Below are positions 12,868 to 22,800 of a stretch of DNA of 51,536 bases, in pieces. Each line of letters opens with the position of its first letter. The first letter of the stretch is position 1. The stretch is taken from contig JAGAIM010000120.1 of assembly GCA_017626555.1 (NCBI GenBank), forward strand, positions 1-51,536, given 5' to 3'. A program made the position numbers and the translations under genes. Source of the stretch: Bacteroidales bacterium. GTDB taxonomy: Bacteria; Bacteroidota; Bacteroidia; Bacteroidales; UBA932. The notes beneath the pieces are model-generated. The model was not told where the DNA came from and made no database searches. It worked only from the letters and a program-made list of their open reading frames with translations.

Positions 12868-13494
12868 CTATATTCCTACTACTACTTTAGCAAAGCGAAT
12901 GACCTTGCCGTTGAGGGTATATCCGGTCTGTACGACATCGAACACCTTTCCCTTCTTGTCTTCTTCCTGGACAGGGAATTGCGCTACAGCCTCGTGAAGA
13001 TCTGTGTCGAAAGGCTGGTTCATAGCCTCTATTACAGCAAGTCCCTTGGTCTTGAGATAACCCATCAGTTTGCTGAAAATCAACTCTGTACCTTCTTTGG
13101 CAGCATCACTGTCATCAGACTCGAGCAGCACTTTGAGCGCTCTTTCGCAGTCGTCGAGAATCGGAAGAAGACCTTTTATGGTTTCTGTGGATGCCATACT
13201 TACGAGTTCGAGTTTCTCCTGGGCTGTACGCCTGCGGAAATTGTCGAACTCAGCCATAAGTCTTATGTAGTCATCCTTTTCCTTTGCGGTCTTTTCCTCA
13301 AGTCCGGCTATCTTCTTTTCAAGTTCTTCTATTCTGGCCTTGTCTTTATTTCCTTTTTTCAGAAAGCCCTTCTTCTCCTGTGCCTGAGTCTCCTTTTCCT
13401 GAGTCTCCTTTTCCTGTGGCTCCTGTGCCGGTGTCTCCTGTACTGTTTCGTCCTGAATCTGTGCTTCCTGATCCATCTTTGTGTTTTCTGACAT
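12868..13494 (-). CDS. grpE: Nucleotide exchange factor GrpE
   Basis: A 208-residue cytoplasmic homodimer that releases ADP from DnaK. The first 55 residues are a low-complexity Gln/Glu/Lys/Thr segment (QEPQEKETQEKETQAQEKK), then a long coiled coil (about 55-100) containing RLMAEFDNFRRRTAQEK, and the C-terminal beta domain with VQTGYTLNGKVIRFAKVVV. It is first in a grpE-dnaJ unit. The message has a weak GGAG ten bases before ATG. An overlapping frame, 13,346-13,570, begins upstream of this start; see findings. Confidence 0.96.
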   Translation of the reverse strand: MSENTKMDQEAQIQDETVQETPAQEPQEKETQEKETQAQEKKGFLKKGNKDKARIEELEKKIAGLEEKTAKEKDDYIRLMAEFDNFRRRTAQEKLELVSMASTETIKGLLPILDDCERALKVLLESDDSDAAKEGTELIFSKLMGYLKTKGLAVIEAMNQPFDTDLHEAVAQFPVQEEDKKGKVFDVVQTGYTLNGKVIRFAKVVVGI

Positions 13495-13611
13495 ATTCTC
13501 TTATCTCCTTTATCGTTATCTTGCCAAACAATAGTGCGACAATTGTCACTATCAATATACTTATCAGCATTTGTCTGTGTCCGGAGAGGTTTGCTCTCCA
13601 TTACAGCGCGG

Positions 13612-13619
13612 CAAAGATA
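13612..13619 (-). promoter_or_regulatory. -7 promoter element of grpE-dnaJ
   Basis: Minus-strand TATCTTTG matches TAnnTTTG. The -33 region is T-rich (TTTTT near 13,638-13,642) but not a clean TTTG. The predicted leader is about 110 nt and contains a small GGAGAG/CTCTCC hairpin at 13,583-13,599. No CIRCE element was seen. Confidence 0.6.
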
Positions 13620-13663
13620 CAAATAATCTGCCACTCGAAAAATACTGACATTATGGCAGAATA

Positions 13664-13690
13664 AAGGCCGGAATCATCTTTCCCGGCCTT
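13664..13690 (-). terminator. Terminator after the ACS-family transporter gene
   Basis: AAGGCCGG and CCGGCCTT (13,664-13,671 and 13,683-13,690) form an 8-bp GC-rich stem with an 11-nt loop, 23 nt past the transporter stop on the minus strand. Only a short T-rich tail follows (TATTCT). It separates the transporter from the grpE promoter. Confidence 0.6.
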
Positions 13691-13713
13691 CAAAGTGTCA
13701 TATTATGTCTCTG

Positions 13714-15183
13714 TTATTCTTCTATTTTCTTGTACTTAGGCACGAGAGCCTTCATTACAGCCCACGCTATGAGATATGCAACAGCGCAGATACAGAATAC
13801 GATCATATAGCCTGCCTCCTTGCCTTCGAATCCCAGGAAGGTGAAGGCTGCTCCGGCGTTTTCTGAATATGTGAAGAGCCATCCTGCTCCTTTGTTGATC
13901 AGGAATGAACCGATACCTCCGGCCATACCGCCTATACCTGTTATGGTTGCTATTGCTGTCTTAGGGAACATATCGCCTACAGTGGAGAACAGGTTGGCTG
14001 ACCAGGCCTGATGTCCGGCTCCTGCGAGGCCTATTATGATTGCAGGCCACCACGCCGAGAACTGTCCCATAGGCTGGGCGAAAAGGGCGAAGAGAGGGAA
14101 GAATGCAAAGATGAGCATCGCGAGCATACGTCCTGTGTAAGGATGCATTCCCTTCTTTTCGACAAACAGTTTAGGCAGGTATCCTCCGAATATGGAGATG
14201 ACGGTTACGATGGCGTAAAGAGTAATGATCAGTGCCATACCCATTCCCGATGATGATTTGTAGCCGAATTGGTCGGAGAAGTATGCCGGTGCCCAGAACA
14301 GGTAGAACCACCATACTCCGTCGGTGAAGAATTTTCCGGCGATGAACGACCAGGTCTGACGGTATGTGAAGCATTTCAAGAACGGAATGCTGCTCTTTTC
14401 CTCAGCCTCTCCAGCCGGTGTCGCATCATCTTCATCCTGCTGGATATATGCGAGTTCTGCGGCGTTTACGTACTTTGACTTGTGCGGTTTGTCATACATA
14501 AACATCCAGAATCCCATCCAGATGAATCCGAGGGCTCCGATAATGATGAAGGCCATTTCCCAGCCTCCGCCGATGCCTCTGTCCTTGAAGAACTGGGCGA
14601 GAAGAGGAATGGTTGCAGGGGCTACGAGTGCTCCTACAGATGCTCCTGCATTGAAGATTGATGTCGCGAATGCACGGTCCTTCTTAGGGAAATATTCTGC
14701 AGTGGTCTTGATGGCTGCAGGGAAGTTGCCCGCTTCACCAAGAGCCAGAATCGCACGGGCGGCAAGGAAGAGCCATACGCTCACTGAGGCGATTGCGAGG
14801 GCTGCTGCAGAGCCTGTCTCGACTGCTGCCATTGCTGCAACGGACTCATATCCTTCGATGTGCATTGTCGCCCATCCGCAGGCTGCGTGTATGACGGCTC
14901 CGAATGACCATACTCCGATAGCCCAAAGATAGCCTTTCTTTGTGCCCATCCAGTCCACGAATTTGCCAGCAAAGAGCATACAGATCGCGTAGATGATGGA
15001 GAAGAATGCGGTGATTGTTCCATAGTCGTTGTCGGTCCAGTGGAATTCCGGTGCGATGAAGTCTTTCCACGTCAGTGAAAGCACCTGGCGGTCCATATAG
15101 TTTACGGTTGTCGCTACGAAAAGCAGAACGACCATCCACCATCGCCAGTTGGTCATCAGTTCTTTGGTTGTGTCCTTTTTCAT
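13714..15183 (-). CDS. MFS transporter, ACS family (hexuronate transporter-like)
   Basis: A 489-residue inner-membrane carrier with 12 predicted helices. The first helix region reads ATTVNYMDRQVLSLTWKDF and the loop 2-3 motif reads GKFVDWMGTKKGY, both typical of the anion:cation symporter branch that includes ExuT-type hexuronate carriers. LALGEAGNFPAAIKTTAEYFPKKDRAFATSIFNAG in the fourth and fifth helices is also characteristic. It probably imports a sugar acid such as galacturonate or glucuronate with protons; the exact substrate is not provable from sequence. It is divergently transcribed from a LacI-type gene, with a LacI-like operator between them, so that regulator probably controls it. 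Confidence 0.85.
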   Translation of the reverse strand: MKKDTTKELMTNWRWWMVVLLFVATTVNYMDRQVLSLTWKDFIAPEFHWTDNDYGTITAFFSIIYAICMLFAGKFVDWMGTKKGYLWAIGVWSFGAVIHAACGWATMHIEGYESVAAMAAVETGSAAALAIASVSVWLFLAARAILALGEAGNFPAAIKTTAEYFPKKDRAFATSIFNAGASVGALVAPATIPLLAQFFKDRGIGGGWEMAFIIIGALGFIWMGFWMFMYDKPHKSKYVNAAELAYIQQDEDDATPAGEAEEKSSIPFLKCFTYRQTWSFIAGKFFTDGVWWFYLFWAPAYFSDQFGYKSSSGMGMALIITLYAIVTVISIFGGYLPKLFVEKKGMHPYTGRMLAMLIFAFFPLFALFAQPMGQFSAWWPAIIIGLAGAGHQAWSANLFSTVGDMFPKTAIATITGIGGMAGGIGSFLINKGAGWLFTYSENAGAAFTFLGFEGKEAGYMIVFCICAVAYLIAWAVMKALVPKYKKIEE

Positions 15184-15220
15184 TTATGTATCTTTATTGG
15201 TTGTCATATCTGATTCTTTG

Positions 15221-15228
15221 CAAAAATA
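15221..15228 (-). promoter_or_regulatory. Possible -7 element of the ACS transporter gene
   Basis: Minus-strand TATTTTTG matches TAnnTTTG, 37 nt before the start codon. No convincing -33 element lies at the right distance, so this rests on one 8-base match in AT-rich DNA. Confidence 0.4.
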
Positions 15229-15244
15229 TAAATATTTTCCGAAA

Positions 15245-15264
15245 TTCCGTGAACGAGCACGGAA
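15245..15264. promoter_or_regulatory. Candidate LacI-family operator
   Basis: TTCCGTG and CACGGAA are perfect 7-base inverted arms separated by AACGAG, so the dyad axis falls exactly on a CG step. A 20-bp even palindrome with central CG is the hallmark of LacI-family operators. It lies between the divergent promoters, 6 nt upstream of the lacI-type -33 box, and could serve both genes. Confidence 0.5.
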
Positions 15265-15270
15265 AAATGG

Positions 15271-15301
15271 TTTGAATAAAGGATTATTTTTCTGATATTT
15301 G
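15271..15301 (+). promoter_or_regulatory. Promoter of the LacI-type regulator gene
   Basis: TTTG at 15,271-15,274, exactly 19 bases, then GATATTTG at 15,294-15,301, which differs from TAnnTTTG only in the first base. Transcription should begin near 15,308, about 25 nt before the ATG. Confidence 0.6.
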
Positions 15302-15331
15302 TAAGACCGTATTTGAATATTCATTATCATT

Positions 15332-16384
15332 ATGGAAGGTAATAAAGTGACTATCAATGATGTGGCCCGGGCTGCGGGTGTTTCCAAAGGAACAGTGGAT
15401 CGTGTGCTGCATAATAGGGGAGAAGTGTCTCAGAAAAGCAAGGAGAAGGTTCTTAAGGTGATAGAGGAACTTGGGTTCAAGCCTAATCTGTATGCTTCGC
15501 TTCTTGCTTCGCAGAAGGAGAGGACTATTGTATGCCTGATACCGGAGCATCTTCCCGGAGAGTTCTGGTCGCTGACTGACAAAGGAATACGGGATGCAGC
15601 GGTGCTTGTGGCAAGGTACGGCGTGAAAGTTCAGATTGTCAATTATGATCAGTATAGCCTGGAGTCTTTCCGTGAGGCTTGTAGTTCGGTTATTGAGTCC
15701 AAACCTTCCGGTGTCCTCCTGGCACCTATGTTCCGTGATGAATCATTAACTTTTGTCAATGCTTTGGTTGACAATGGCATACCATATATATTTCTGGATT
15801 CGAAGATAGAAGAGTCAGGTAGTCTTGCGTATTTCGGAATGCCTATGTATCAGAGCGGATTCTTGTGTGCAGATATTTTGTGCGGTGGAAGAGAGATTCC
15901 AGAGAAAGTGTATGTGGTGAGAATTGCCAGAGATAAGCAGGGCTTGTCCGATCCGACTGCTGACAGACGAAACGGATTTATGGACTATATGTCTCGACAT
16001 TACCCCGATACTCAGATAGTCAATGTATTTATAAATCCAAAGGACAAGGGGGAGATCTATGAAGTCCTTGATCGGAGTATCGGAAGTGATGCTGGAAATA
16101 AATTCATAGTGATGTTCAATTCGAGGATTCACCTGGTTGCTGAGTTTATCGCTGAAAGAGGAATTAAAGACAGTCGCGTGATAGGTTTTGATGCTTTGCA
16201 GAAGAATCTTGAGCATCTGCGCTCCGGTTATGTGCAGGCATTGATCGCGCAACATACAGATAGACAGGCTGTTGATGCTGTCAATGCTATGGCTGATTAT
16301 ATTGTGTTCGGAAATCCGCTTGCAAAAAAGGATAATTTCACCCAGATGGATATTTTGACAAAATATAACTGCGAGTATTATTAA
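15332..16384 (+). CDS. LacI family transcriptional regulator
   Basis: A 350-residue DNA-binding regulator. The N-terminal helix-turn-helix is VTINDVARAAGVSKGTVDRVLHNRG (about 6-30), followed by the hinge helix region FKPNLYASLLASQ. The rest is a periplasmic-binding-protein-like effector domain of the type 4 fold (GVLLAPMFRDES, IPYIFLDSKIEES, SRVIGFDALQKNLEHLRSG). It lies between a divergent ACS-family transporter and the glpT-led operon, which starts 88 nt downstream on the same strand. A palindrome in its upstream region suggests control of the divergent gene and itself; control of the glpT operon is possible but no matching site was seen there. The effector is unknown. Confidence 0.92.
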   Translation: MEGNKVTINDVARAAGVSKGTVDRVLHNRGEVSQKSKEKVLKVIEELGFKPNLYASLLASQKERTIVCLIPEHLPGEFWSLTDKGIRDAAVLVARYGVKVQIVNYDQYSLESFREACSSVIESKPSGVLLAPMFRDESLTFVNALVDNGIPYIFLDSKIEESGSLAYFGMPMYQSGFLCADILCGGREIPEKVYVVRIARDKQGLSDPTADRRNGFMDYMSRHYPDTQIVNVFINPKDKGEIYEVLDRSIGSDAGNKFIVMFNSRIHLVAEFIAERGIKDSRVIGFDALQKNLEHLRSGYVQALIAQHTDRQAVDAVNAMADYIVFGNPLAKKDNFTQMDILTKYNCEYY

Positions 16385-16410
16385 TTGGGTGAAAATGTTA
16401 ATCAGGTTAC

Positions 16411-16439
16411 TTGTATTAAGTTTTTTTTGATTAAATTTG
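16411..16439 (+). promoter_or_regulatory. Promoter of the glpT-phosphoesterase-SusCD operon
   Basis: TTG at 16,411-16,413, an 18-base spacer, and TAAATTTG at 16,432-16,439 match the Bacteroidota promoter. The next gene starts at 16,472, giving a leader of about 27 nt. No comparable promoter was found in the short gaps further down the operon, and the next terminator is at 28,486. Confidence 0.65.
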
Positions 16440-16471
16440 CAGGTTATAAACTACTAACCGTAACTCCAGAT

Positions 16472-17854
16472 ATGGCAAAATTCTTTGATCCGCCTCAGGC
16501 GAAACCGCTTCTTCCGAAGGAGAAAATTGACAGCGTCTATAAGTCAATGAGATTTAAAGTGTTTATGGGATCTTTTCTTGGCTATGCCGCTTATTATCTT
16601 GTAAGAAAGAACCTTTCACTTGCCGCTCCTGATATGATTGCGGAGGGACTTGTGGATAAGCAGGGAGTGGGAATCGCAGCGTCGGCTGTATCCATCGCAT
16701 ACGCATTCAGTAAATTCATAATGGGAACCCTTTCGGACCGTTCCGATGCCAGAAAGTTCCTGACAGTAGGTCTTGTGATCGCATCTCTTGTGATGATGTC
16801 GGTCGGTTTTCTTCCTTTTTCTGCTGCCAATGCGGCTCTGAATGTGGCTATGCTTTTCGTACTGATGCTTTTTGTGGGTATTCTTTCCGGTATGGGATGG
16901 CCTCCTTGCGGACGTATGATGGCATATTGGTTCTCCAATAATGAGAGAAGTTTCAAGATGTCCCTCTGGAATACTTCCCACACTATAGGTGCAGGTACGC
17001 TCGGAATCCTTGCCATCTTCGGTGTAGGGATTTTTGCTGATATGGGCATAGAACAATCGTGGAGAGCCAACTTTGTTGTACCTTCGGCATTCGCTCTGCT
17101 TCTTGCACTGTTCTGCTGGTGGTCACTGCGTGATACTCCTGAATCCTGCGGGCTTCCTTCTGTAGCCGATTGGAGAAATGACCATTCGGGCGTGAAGACC
17201 AAGGAAAAAGTGGGCGAGAAAGTACCTTTCAAGACACAACTCTTTGATTATGTTCTCAAGAACAAATGGATATGGATGATAGCCTTGGCAAATGCTTTCG
17301 TATATATGGTAAGGTATGGTGTGGGTGACTGGTCGCCTACATATCTGCAGGAGACCGGCATTATGACAGGCGAAGAGAGCAAACTGGCCTTTTCTATCCA
17401 TAACTATGTCGGTGCTGTCGGCACAATTGTCTGCGGATGGATTTCCGCTAAATTCTTCAAGGGCAAATGTGCACCTCCTAATATCATCTTTATGGGTCTC
17501 GTACTTGTTGGCTGTCTTATTTATTGGCAGGTTCCTGCTCTTGCAGCCGCAACAGGCATCGCTGCCAAAGTTTGGGTATATGTCGCTCTCATCCTCATCG
17601 GATTCTGCATCTACGGCCCTGTGGCTCTTGTCAGCATCCAGGCTCTCAATCTCGTGCCTAAGAATGCGGCAGGTACTGCAGCGGGTTTCGTAGGGCTCTC
17701 AGGTTACCTTATCGGTGACTCTCTCCTCTCGAAGATCATCGTCGGAGGAATTGCAGACAAGAGTTGGGATATGGCCAACTTCACAATGGTTATCGGTGCA
17801 GCACTTGGAATACTCTTGTGCGCCCTGACTCTTAAATCGGAAAAGCAGGCGTAA
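16472..17854 (+). CDS. glpT: Glycerol-3-phosphate transporter-like MFS protein (OPA family)
   Basis: A 460-residue, 12-helix inner-membrane antiporter of the organophosphate:phosphate family. It shares the GlpT signatures GYAAYYLVRKNLSLA, SIAYAFSKFIMGTLSDRSDARKF, GMGWPPCGRMMAYWFSNNE, LWNTSHTIGAG and VYMVRYGVGDWSPTYL. These hold the arginine of helix 1, the arginine of helix 7 and the central histidine that bind the phosphate of glycerol-3-phosphate in E. coli GlpT. It exchanges external glycerol-3-phosphate for internal phosphate. A start at 16,385 is in frame but lies before the promoter, so ATG 16,472 is preferred. A phosphoesterase gene follows after 19 nt. UhpT-like specificity for hexose phosphate is the main alternative. 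Confidence 0.87.
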   Translation: MAKFFDPPQAKPLLPKEKIDSVYKSMRFKVFMGSFLGYAAYYLVRKNLSLAAPDMIAEGLVDKQGVGIAASAVSIAYAFSKFIMGTLSDRSDARKFLTVGLVIASLVMMSVGFLPFSAANAALNVAMLFVLMLFVGILSGMGWPPCGRMMAYWFSNNERSFKMSLWNTSHTIGAGTLGILAIFGVGIFADMGIEQSWRANFVVPSAFALLLALFCWWSLRDTPESCGLPSVADWRNDHSGVKTKEKVGEKVPFKTQLFDYVLKNKWIWMIALANAFVYMVRYGVGDWSPTYLQETGIMTGEESKLAFSIHNYVGAVGTIVCGWISAKFFKGKCAPPNIIFMGLVLVGCLIYWQVPALAAATGIAAKVWVYVALILIGFCIYGPVALVSIQALNLVPKNAAGTAAGFVGLSGYLIGDSLLSKIIVGGIADKSWDMANFTMVIGAALGILLCALTLKSEKQA

Positions 17855-17873
17855 TTGCTTATAAATAAGTAAA

Positions 17874-19817
17874 ATGTCAATGAAAAGAATTGCTTTTATT
17901 TTAATGTGTCTAGCGTCGGCTTTCGTTTTGCCGATGCTTGTTTCGTGTGAAAAGGAACCTGATTCAGGCGGCGTTACAGAGGAGCCTCTTGAGTTCCTTA
18001 TCAGTCTTCCAGAATCGGTTTCAGGAGCGGCAGGTGATATTGTTGCAGTGAAATTCTATTCAGGAAAAGGGCCGAAAATGGGTGATGTCATCGTTCTGAA
18101 GAAGTCAGCAGAAGAGATTCTGTGCAGTATCGTAGGTGTTTCTTCGGATAGTTTCAGTTTCAAGATATCCGCTCAGGTCGAAACCGGGAAATATGTTTTC
18201 AGCATCAGACGCGGTTCCCAGACCAAAGCAATAGGGGAAATTTCATTCGAGATTGAAAAAAGAGTCGAGATATCCGAGAAGGAAGGCTTTAATGTATATG
18301 GTCTGATTTCGTGCGATGGTGTCGGAGTCCCTGGGGTTGTCGTTTCAGATGGAGTGGAAGTTTGTACGACAGATGAAAACGGCTTATACTATCTGGCATC
18401 CAAGGAATACAACAGACTTGTGTTTATGTCAGTACCTGCCGGATACGAGGCTGCATCTGAAGGAATCCTTCCAAACTTCCATAAGACACTGGACGGTAAC
18501 TCAAAGACCACAGAAAGAGCAGATTGGACTCTGACCAAGGTCAATAATGCTGACCACGTGATGTATGTGCTTGGCGATATGCACCTTGCTGACAGAACCA
18601 GAGACCTGGTGCAGTTCGCAGATTTTACGACCGATCTCAATCAGCAGATCGCAGCCAATAAGTCAAAGAAACAGTATGCACTGACCTTGGGAGATATGAC
18701 TTGGGATCTGTACTGGTATAGTAATGCATACGACCTTTATTCATATATTAATACTATGAATTCGAAGGTGAGCGGCTTGCAGATTTTCCACACCATCGGT
18801 AATCACGACCACGATATGATGGCTGACGGTGACTTCAATACTGTCACAGCATTCAAATCAAAGGTCGCTCCTACTTATTATTCCTTTAATATAGGTAATG
18901 TGCATTATGTGGTTCTTGATAATATCCTCTGCACAAATGTGCCGAAGGATGACGGAAGCGGCAGAGATTATAATTCGAGTCTGACTACAGACCAGATCAA
19001 TTGGCTTAAAAAGGATCTTTCATACGTTGATAAGTCCAAGACGCTGGTCATCACTATGCACGCACAGATGTACAATGAGAACGGCAGTTCCGCTATGGGC
19101 TATGCTTCAGAATTGGAACAGATATGCTCTGGCTACAAGACTCACGTAATCAGCGCCCATACCCACGTTGTGTGGAACAATGACAATTCAGCATCCGGAG
19201 GAATCTTCCATCATAACAGCGGAGCGATATGCGGAACCTGGTGGTGGACAGGATATTATACTGCCGGTCTGGGACTTTGCAAGGACGGTTCTCCTTCAGG
19301 ATACTATGTGTATGAAATGAACGGTAACGACGTAAAGTGGAGATTCAAGCCTACAGGAAAGGGATTCGATTATATGTTCCGTACATACGATAGGAACCAG
19401 ATCGCTCTCACGAGTGCCAACTTTACGCCTGATGCAAAATCAGACAAGGCGGCTGCATTCGAGAAGTCTGCTTCGCACTGGGTGTCAAAAAGTACTGATA
19501 ACTATGTGTATATCAATGTGTTCGATTATGATCCATCCTGGAATATAGAGGTTACTGAAAATGGTAAGGCTCTTACTACTGAACTTGTAAAGGCCAAGGA
19601 CCCTCTTCATCTTGTATCATACGAGGCTAAGAGATATAATGCAAATGCGAATCCTACGTCAAGTTTCAATGCATATTCCGTATCTTCTCACTTCTTCAGA
19701 GTCAAGGCTTCTTCTTCTGCCTCTACTCTTGAAATCAAAGTTACGGACAGATTCGGCAACACTGCTACGGAGAGTATGAAACGTCCGAAGGCGTTCTCTA
19801 TAAATGCATATAAATAA
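17874..19817 (+). CDS. Calcineurin-like metallophosphoesterase lipoprotein
   Basis: A 647-residue lipoprotein (lipobox ending LVSC, Cys25). Order: an immunoglobulin-like N-terminal domain (about 35-130), a small beta domain of the MetallophosN kind (about 137-215), the catalytic domain (about 225-480) and a C-terminal beta domain of the MetallophosC kind (about 490-647). Metal-ligand motifs are intact: GDMHLAD (234-240), GDMTWD (273-278), GNHDHD, HAQ and SAHTHVVWN. It should cleave phosphate mono- or diesters at the cell surface or in the periplasm. It lies between glpT and susC in one apparent transcript and is a paralogue of the N-terminal half of the fusion gene at 31,093, sharing GTWW and DGSPxGY. 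The substrate is not proven. Confidence 0.88.
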   Translation: MSMKRIAFILMCLASAFVLPMLVSCEKEPDSGGVTEEPLEFLISLPESVSGAAGDIVAVKFYSGKGPKMGDVIVLKKSAEEILCSIVGVSSDSFSFKISAQVETGKYVFSIRRGSQTKAIGEISFEIEKRVEISEKEGFNVYGLISCDGVGVPGVVVSDGVEVCTTDENGLYYLASKEYNRLVFMSVPAGYEAASEGILPNFHKTLDGNSKTTERADWTLTKVNNADHVMYVLGDMHLADRTRDLVQFADFTTDLNQQIAANKSKKQYALTLGDMTWDLYWYSNAYDLYSYINTMNSKVSGLQIFHTIGNHDHDMMADGDFNTVTAFKSKVAPTYYSFNIGNVHYVVLDNILCTNVPKDDGSGRDYNSSLTTDQINWLKKDLSYVDKSKTLVITMHAQMYNENGSSAMGYASELEQICSGYKTHVISAHTHVVWNNDNSASGGIFHHNSGAICGTWWWTGYYTAGLGLCKDGSPSGYYVYEMNGNDVKWRFKPTGKGFDYMFRTYDRNQIALTSANFTPDAKSDKAAAFEKSASHWVSKSTDNYVYINVFDYDPSWNIEVTENGKALTTELVKAKDPLHLVSYEAKRYNANANPTSSFNAYSVSSHFFRVKASSSASTLEIKVTDRFGNTATESMKRPKAFSINAYK

Positions 19818-19851
19818 AACACAACCAAATATTAACTAAACTAATGATTTT

Positions 19852-22800
19852 ATGAGATTATTCAAATCTTTCGCTGCTTCTCTGGCTCTGCTTCTGGCAG
19901 GATTCAGTGCATTTGCACAGACCAGAGAATTGTCCGGTGTCGTGCTGGACGCGACTGACTTCCCTCTGATCGGAGTGGCAGTCATCGTTGACGGAACGAC
20001 AAACGGAGTTATGACGGCTGAGGATGGAAGTTTCGCACTCACAGTGCCGGCTTCCGAGGTAGTCCTCAATGTGTCATCTCTCGGTTATGAAACAAAACTT
20101 GTGACAGTACCTTCAACTCAGGATAAAGTCACAATTTATCTGGCCGAAGACAATATGATGATCGAAGAGACTGTCGTTGTCGGTTATGGTACACAGAAGA
20201 AGGTCAATCTGACCGGTGCTGTGGGAGTTGTTGATGAAAAAGCACTTCAGGACCGTGTTGCTCCAAACTTGAGTTCTATGCTTCAGGGTTCTGTACCGGG
20301 ACTCTCCATCTCTACTTCAAGCGGAAACCCTGGCAGTACAGGAACATTGCAGATCCGTGGTACCGGTTCCATCAATGGTGGTAATCCTCTTGTCCTGATC
20401 GATGGTGTCGAGGGTGAGATGGACCGCGTGAATCCTAACGACGTAGAGTCTATCTCAGTCATCAAGGATGCTTCTGCAGCGGCTGTCTATGGTGCCCGTG
20501 CTGCATTCGGAGTCATTCTCATCACAACCAAGAAGGGTAATGATGATGATGGTAATGCGGTAGTACGTTATAGCGGACGTTTCGGTTGGGAACAGCCTAC
20601 AACATCTACCGATTATGAGACTACCGGTTATTGGTCTGCATATATTCACAATATGTTCTGGAAAGCAGATGATGGCGTATCACAATACATCAAGTACAAT
20701 GATTATGATATGCAGCAACTCCTTCTCCGTATCAATGACAAGACAGAGCATCCTGACCGTCCTTGGGTGACTATCCAGAACAGAGGCGGTAAGGACAAGT
20801 GGGTTTATTATGCTAATACCGACTGGTGGCACGAGATGTTCAACGACCAGCACCCTGTTCAGCAGCACAATGTTTCTATCAGTGGTGGAAACAAGAAGGT
20901 GAAGTATTACCTTTCCGGTGCTTACAATAGGCAGACTGGTATCATCAAGGCTCGTCCTGACTTGTTCGAGAAATACAATCTCCGCTCGAAGATTGATTTC
21001 AAGATCAATAAGTATATGAGAATGAGTAACAATACTTCATTCTATAATTCAGTATATGACTATCCGGGAGTTTCTAATGTCCAGAATGCTATTGCATACG
21101 CTGCAAACCACGGTCTGGCTTGCTTTACTCCGAAGAACCCTGATGGTACTTGGGTATATGGTACAGACTTCCTCGGATATAAGGTGGCAAACGGACGTCA
21201 CGCCATCTATGGCAATGACAAGAACATCAACCTTGACAGGAAGATGGACTTTGCCAATACAACTGAACTCAAGATCACTCCGATCAAGCAGTTGACCATC
21301 ACTGCAAACTACACTTACAGATTCCACCAGAACCGCAATACCAACAGAAGTACAGCATTGGTATATTCTCAGTACCCTGGAAGTACAGCGGTTTATACTG
21401 GTAAAGGTACAGCAGGTGAGGATTCTCTTACTGAGGAGGTTGACAGTTGGTCATATAACGCAGCCAACCTTTTCGCGACTTACGAAGATACTTTCAAAGA
21501 TGCTCATCACCTGACTGTGATGGCCGGTGGCAATCTCGAGTATTCTTATAGAAAGGATCTTTCTACAACCGGTTATTATCTTCTTACCGAAGAACTCAAT
21601 GACTTCGATCTCGTAGGTCTTAACGATCAGGGAGTCAAGGAGTTCCTGGCTAGCGGAGGACAGACTGAATATGCACTCCTCGGTTTCTTTGCACGTGTCA
21701 ACTACGACTATAAAGGAAAATACCTCTTTGAGGTGTCCGGACGTTATGATGGTACATCGAAATTCGCGAAGGGAAGTCGTTGGGGACTCTTCCCATCAGC
21801 ATCTGCCGGTTGGCGTATCTCCGAAGAGAACTGGTTCGCTCCTGCTAAGGATGTCGTAAGCAACCTCAAACTCCGTCTTTCATACGGTAGCCTCGGAAAC
21901 CAGAATGTTACGGCATACAAGTTCATCCGTAAGATCCAGACATACGATTTCGCAGGATTCAGTTTCGGAGAAGGCAGTTCGACTGCAAGTTACACATCAC
22001 TTTCTGCTCCTAATGCCGGCGACCTTACCTGGGAGACATCACAGCAGTACAATCTCGGTGTTGATGCCGGCCTCTTCAATGATAGGTTGACATTTACTGC
22101 GGAGGCATATATCCGTGATACCAAGGATATGCTCACTGACGGTGTGGCTCTTCCAGGCGTATATGGCGCTTCAGAGCCTGATATGAACGCCGCCGATCTT
22201 CGTACTACAGGTTATGAACTTGCTATCGGCTGGAGAGATCAGATCAGCCTTTTCGGAAAGCCTTTCGGATATAATTTAGGTGCGACATTGTCTGACTTCA
22301 GAACTGTCATTACCAAGTATGACAATGAGAAGAAGACCTTTGCAAAGGACTATTATGTCGGAATGGAACTCGGTGAGATATGGGGATTTGAGATTGACGG
22401 ACTTTTCCAGTCAGATGCAGAGGCTAAGGCTTATGCAGAACAAGTCAACCTCAACTACATTAATAAGAGATTGTATGGTGGCTGGCTTGCCGGTGACCCA
22501 AGATATGTAGATATCAATGGTGACGGTAAGATTTCTGTGGGTGCCAACAGCGTTGACGATCCAGGTGACCGCAAGATTCTCGGTAATTCTATCGCATCTC
22601 TTCAGTATGGTTTGACTGCTGGATTCGACTTTATGGGCTTTGACTTCTCAATCTTCTTCCAGGGAACAGGTAACCACTATTGGTATCCGAATGCTGAGTC
22701 TATGGCGTTCTGGGGTCCTTATTCCCGCCCATATTGCTCATTCCTTCCTCAGAATTTCCTCAGCAATGTGTGGAGCGAGGAGAATCCTGATGCATATTTC

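Noticed and set aside
13359-13634. A 91-codon minus-strand frame starting in the grpE leader
   Set aside because: The composition is basic and irregular with no domain, signal or membrane segment, and most of it overlaps grpE.
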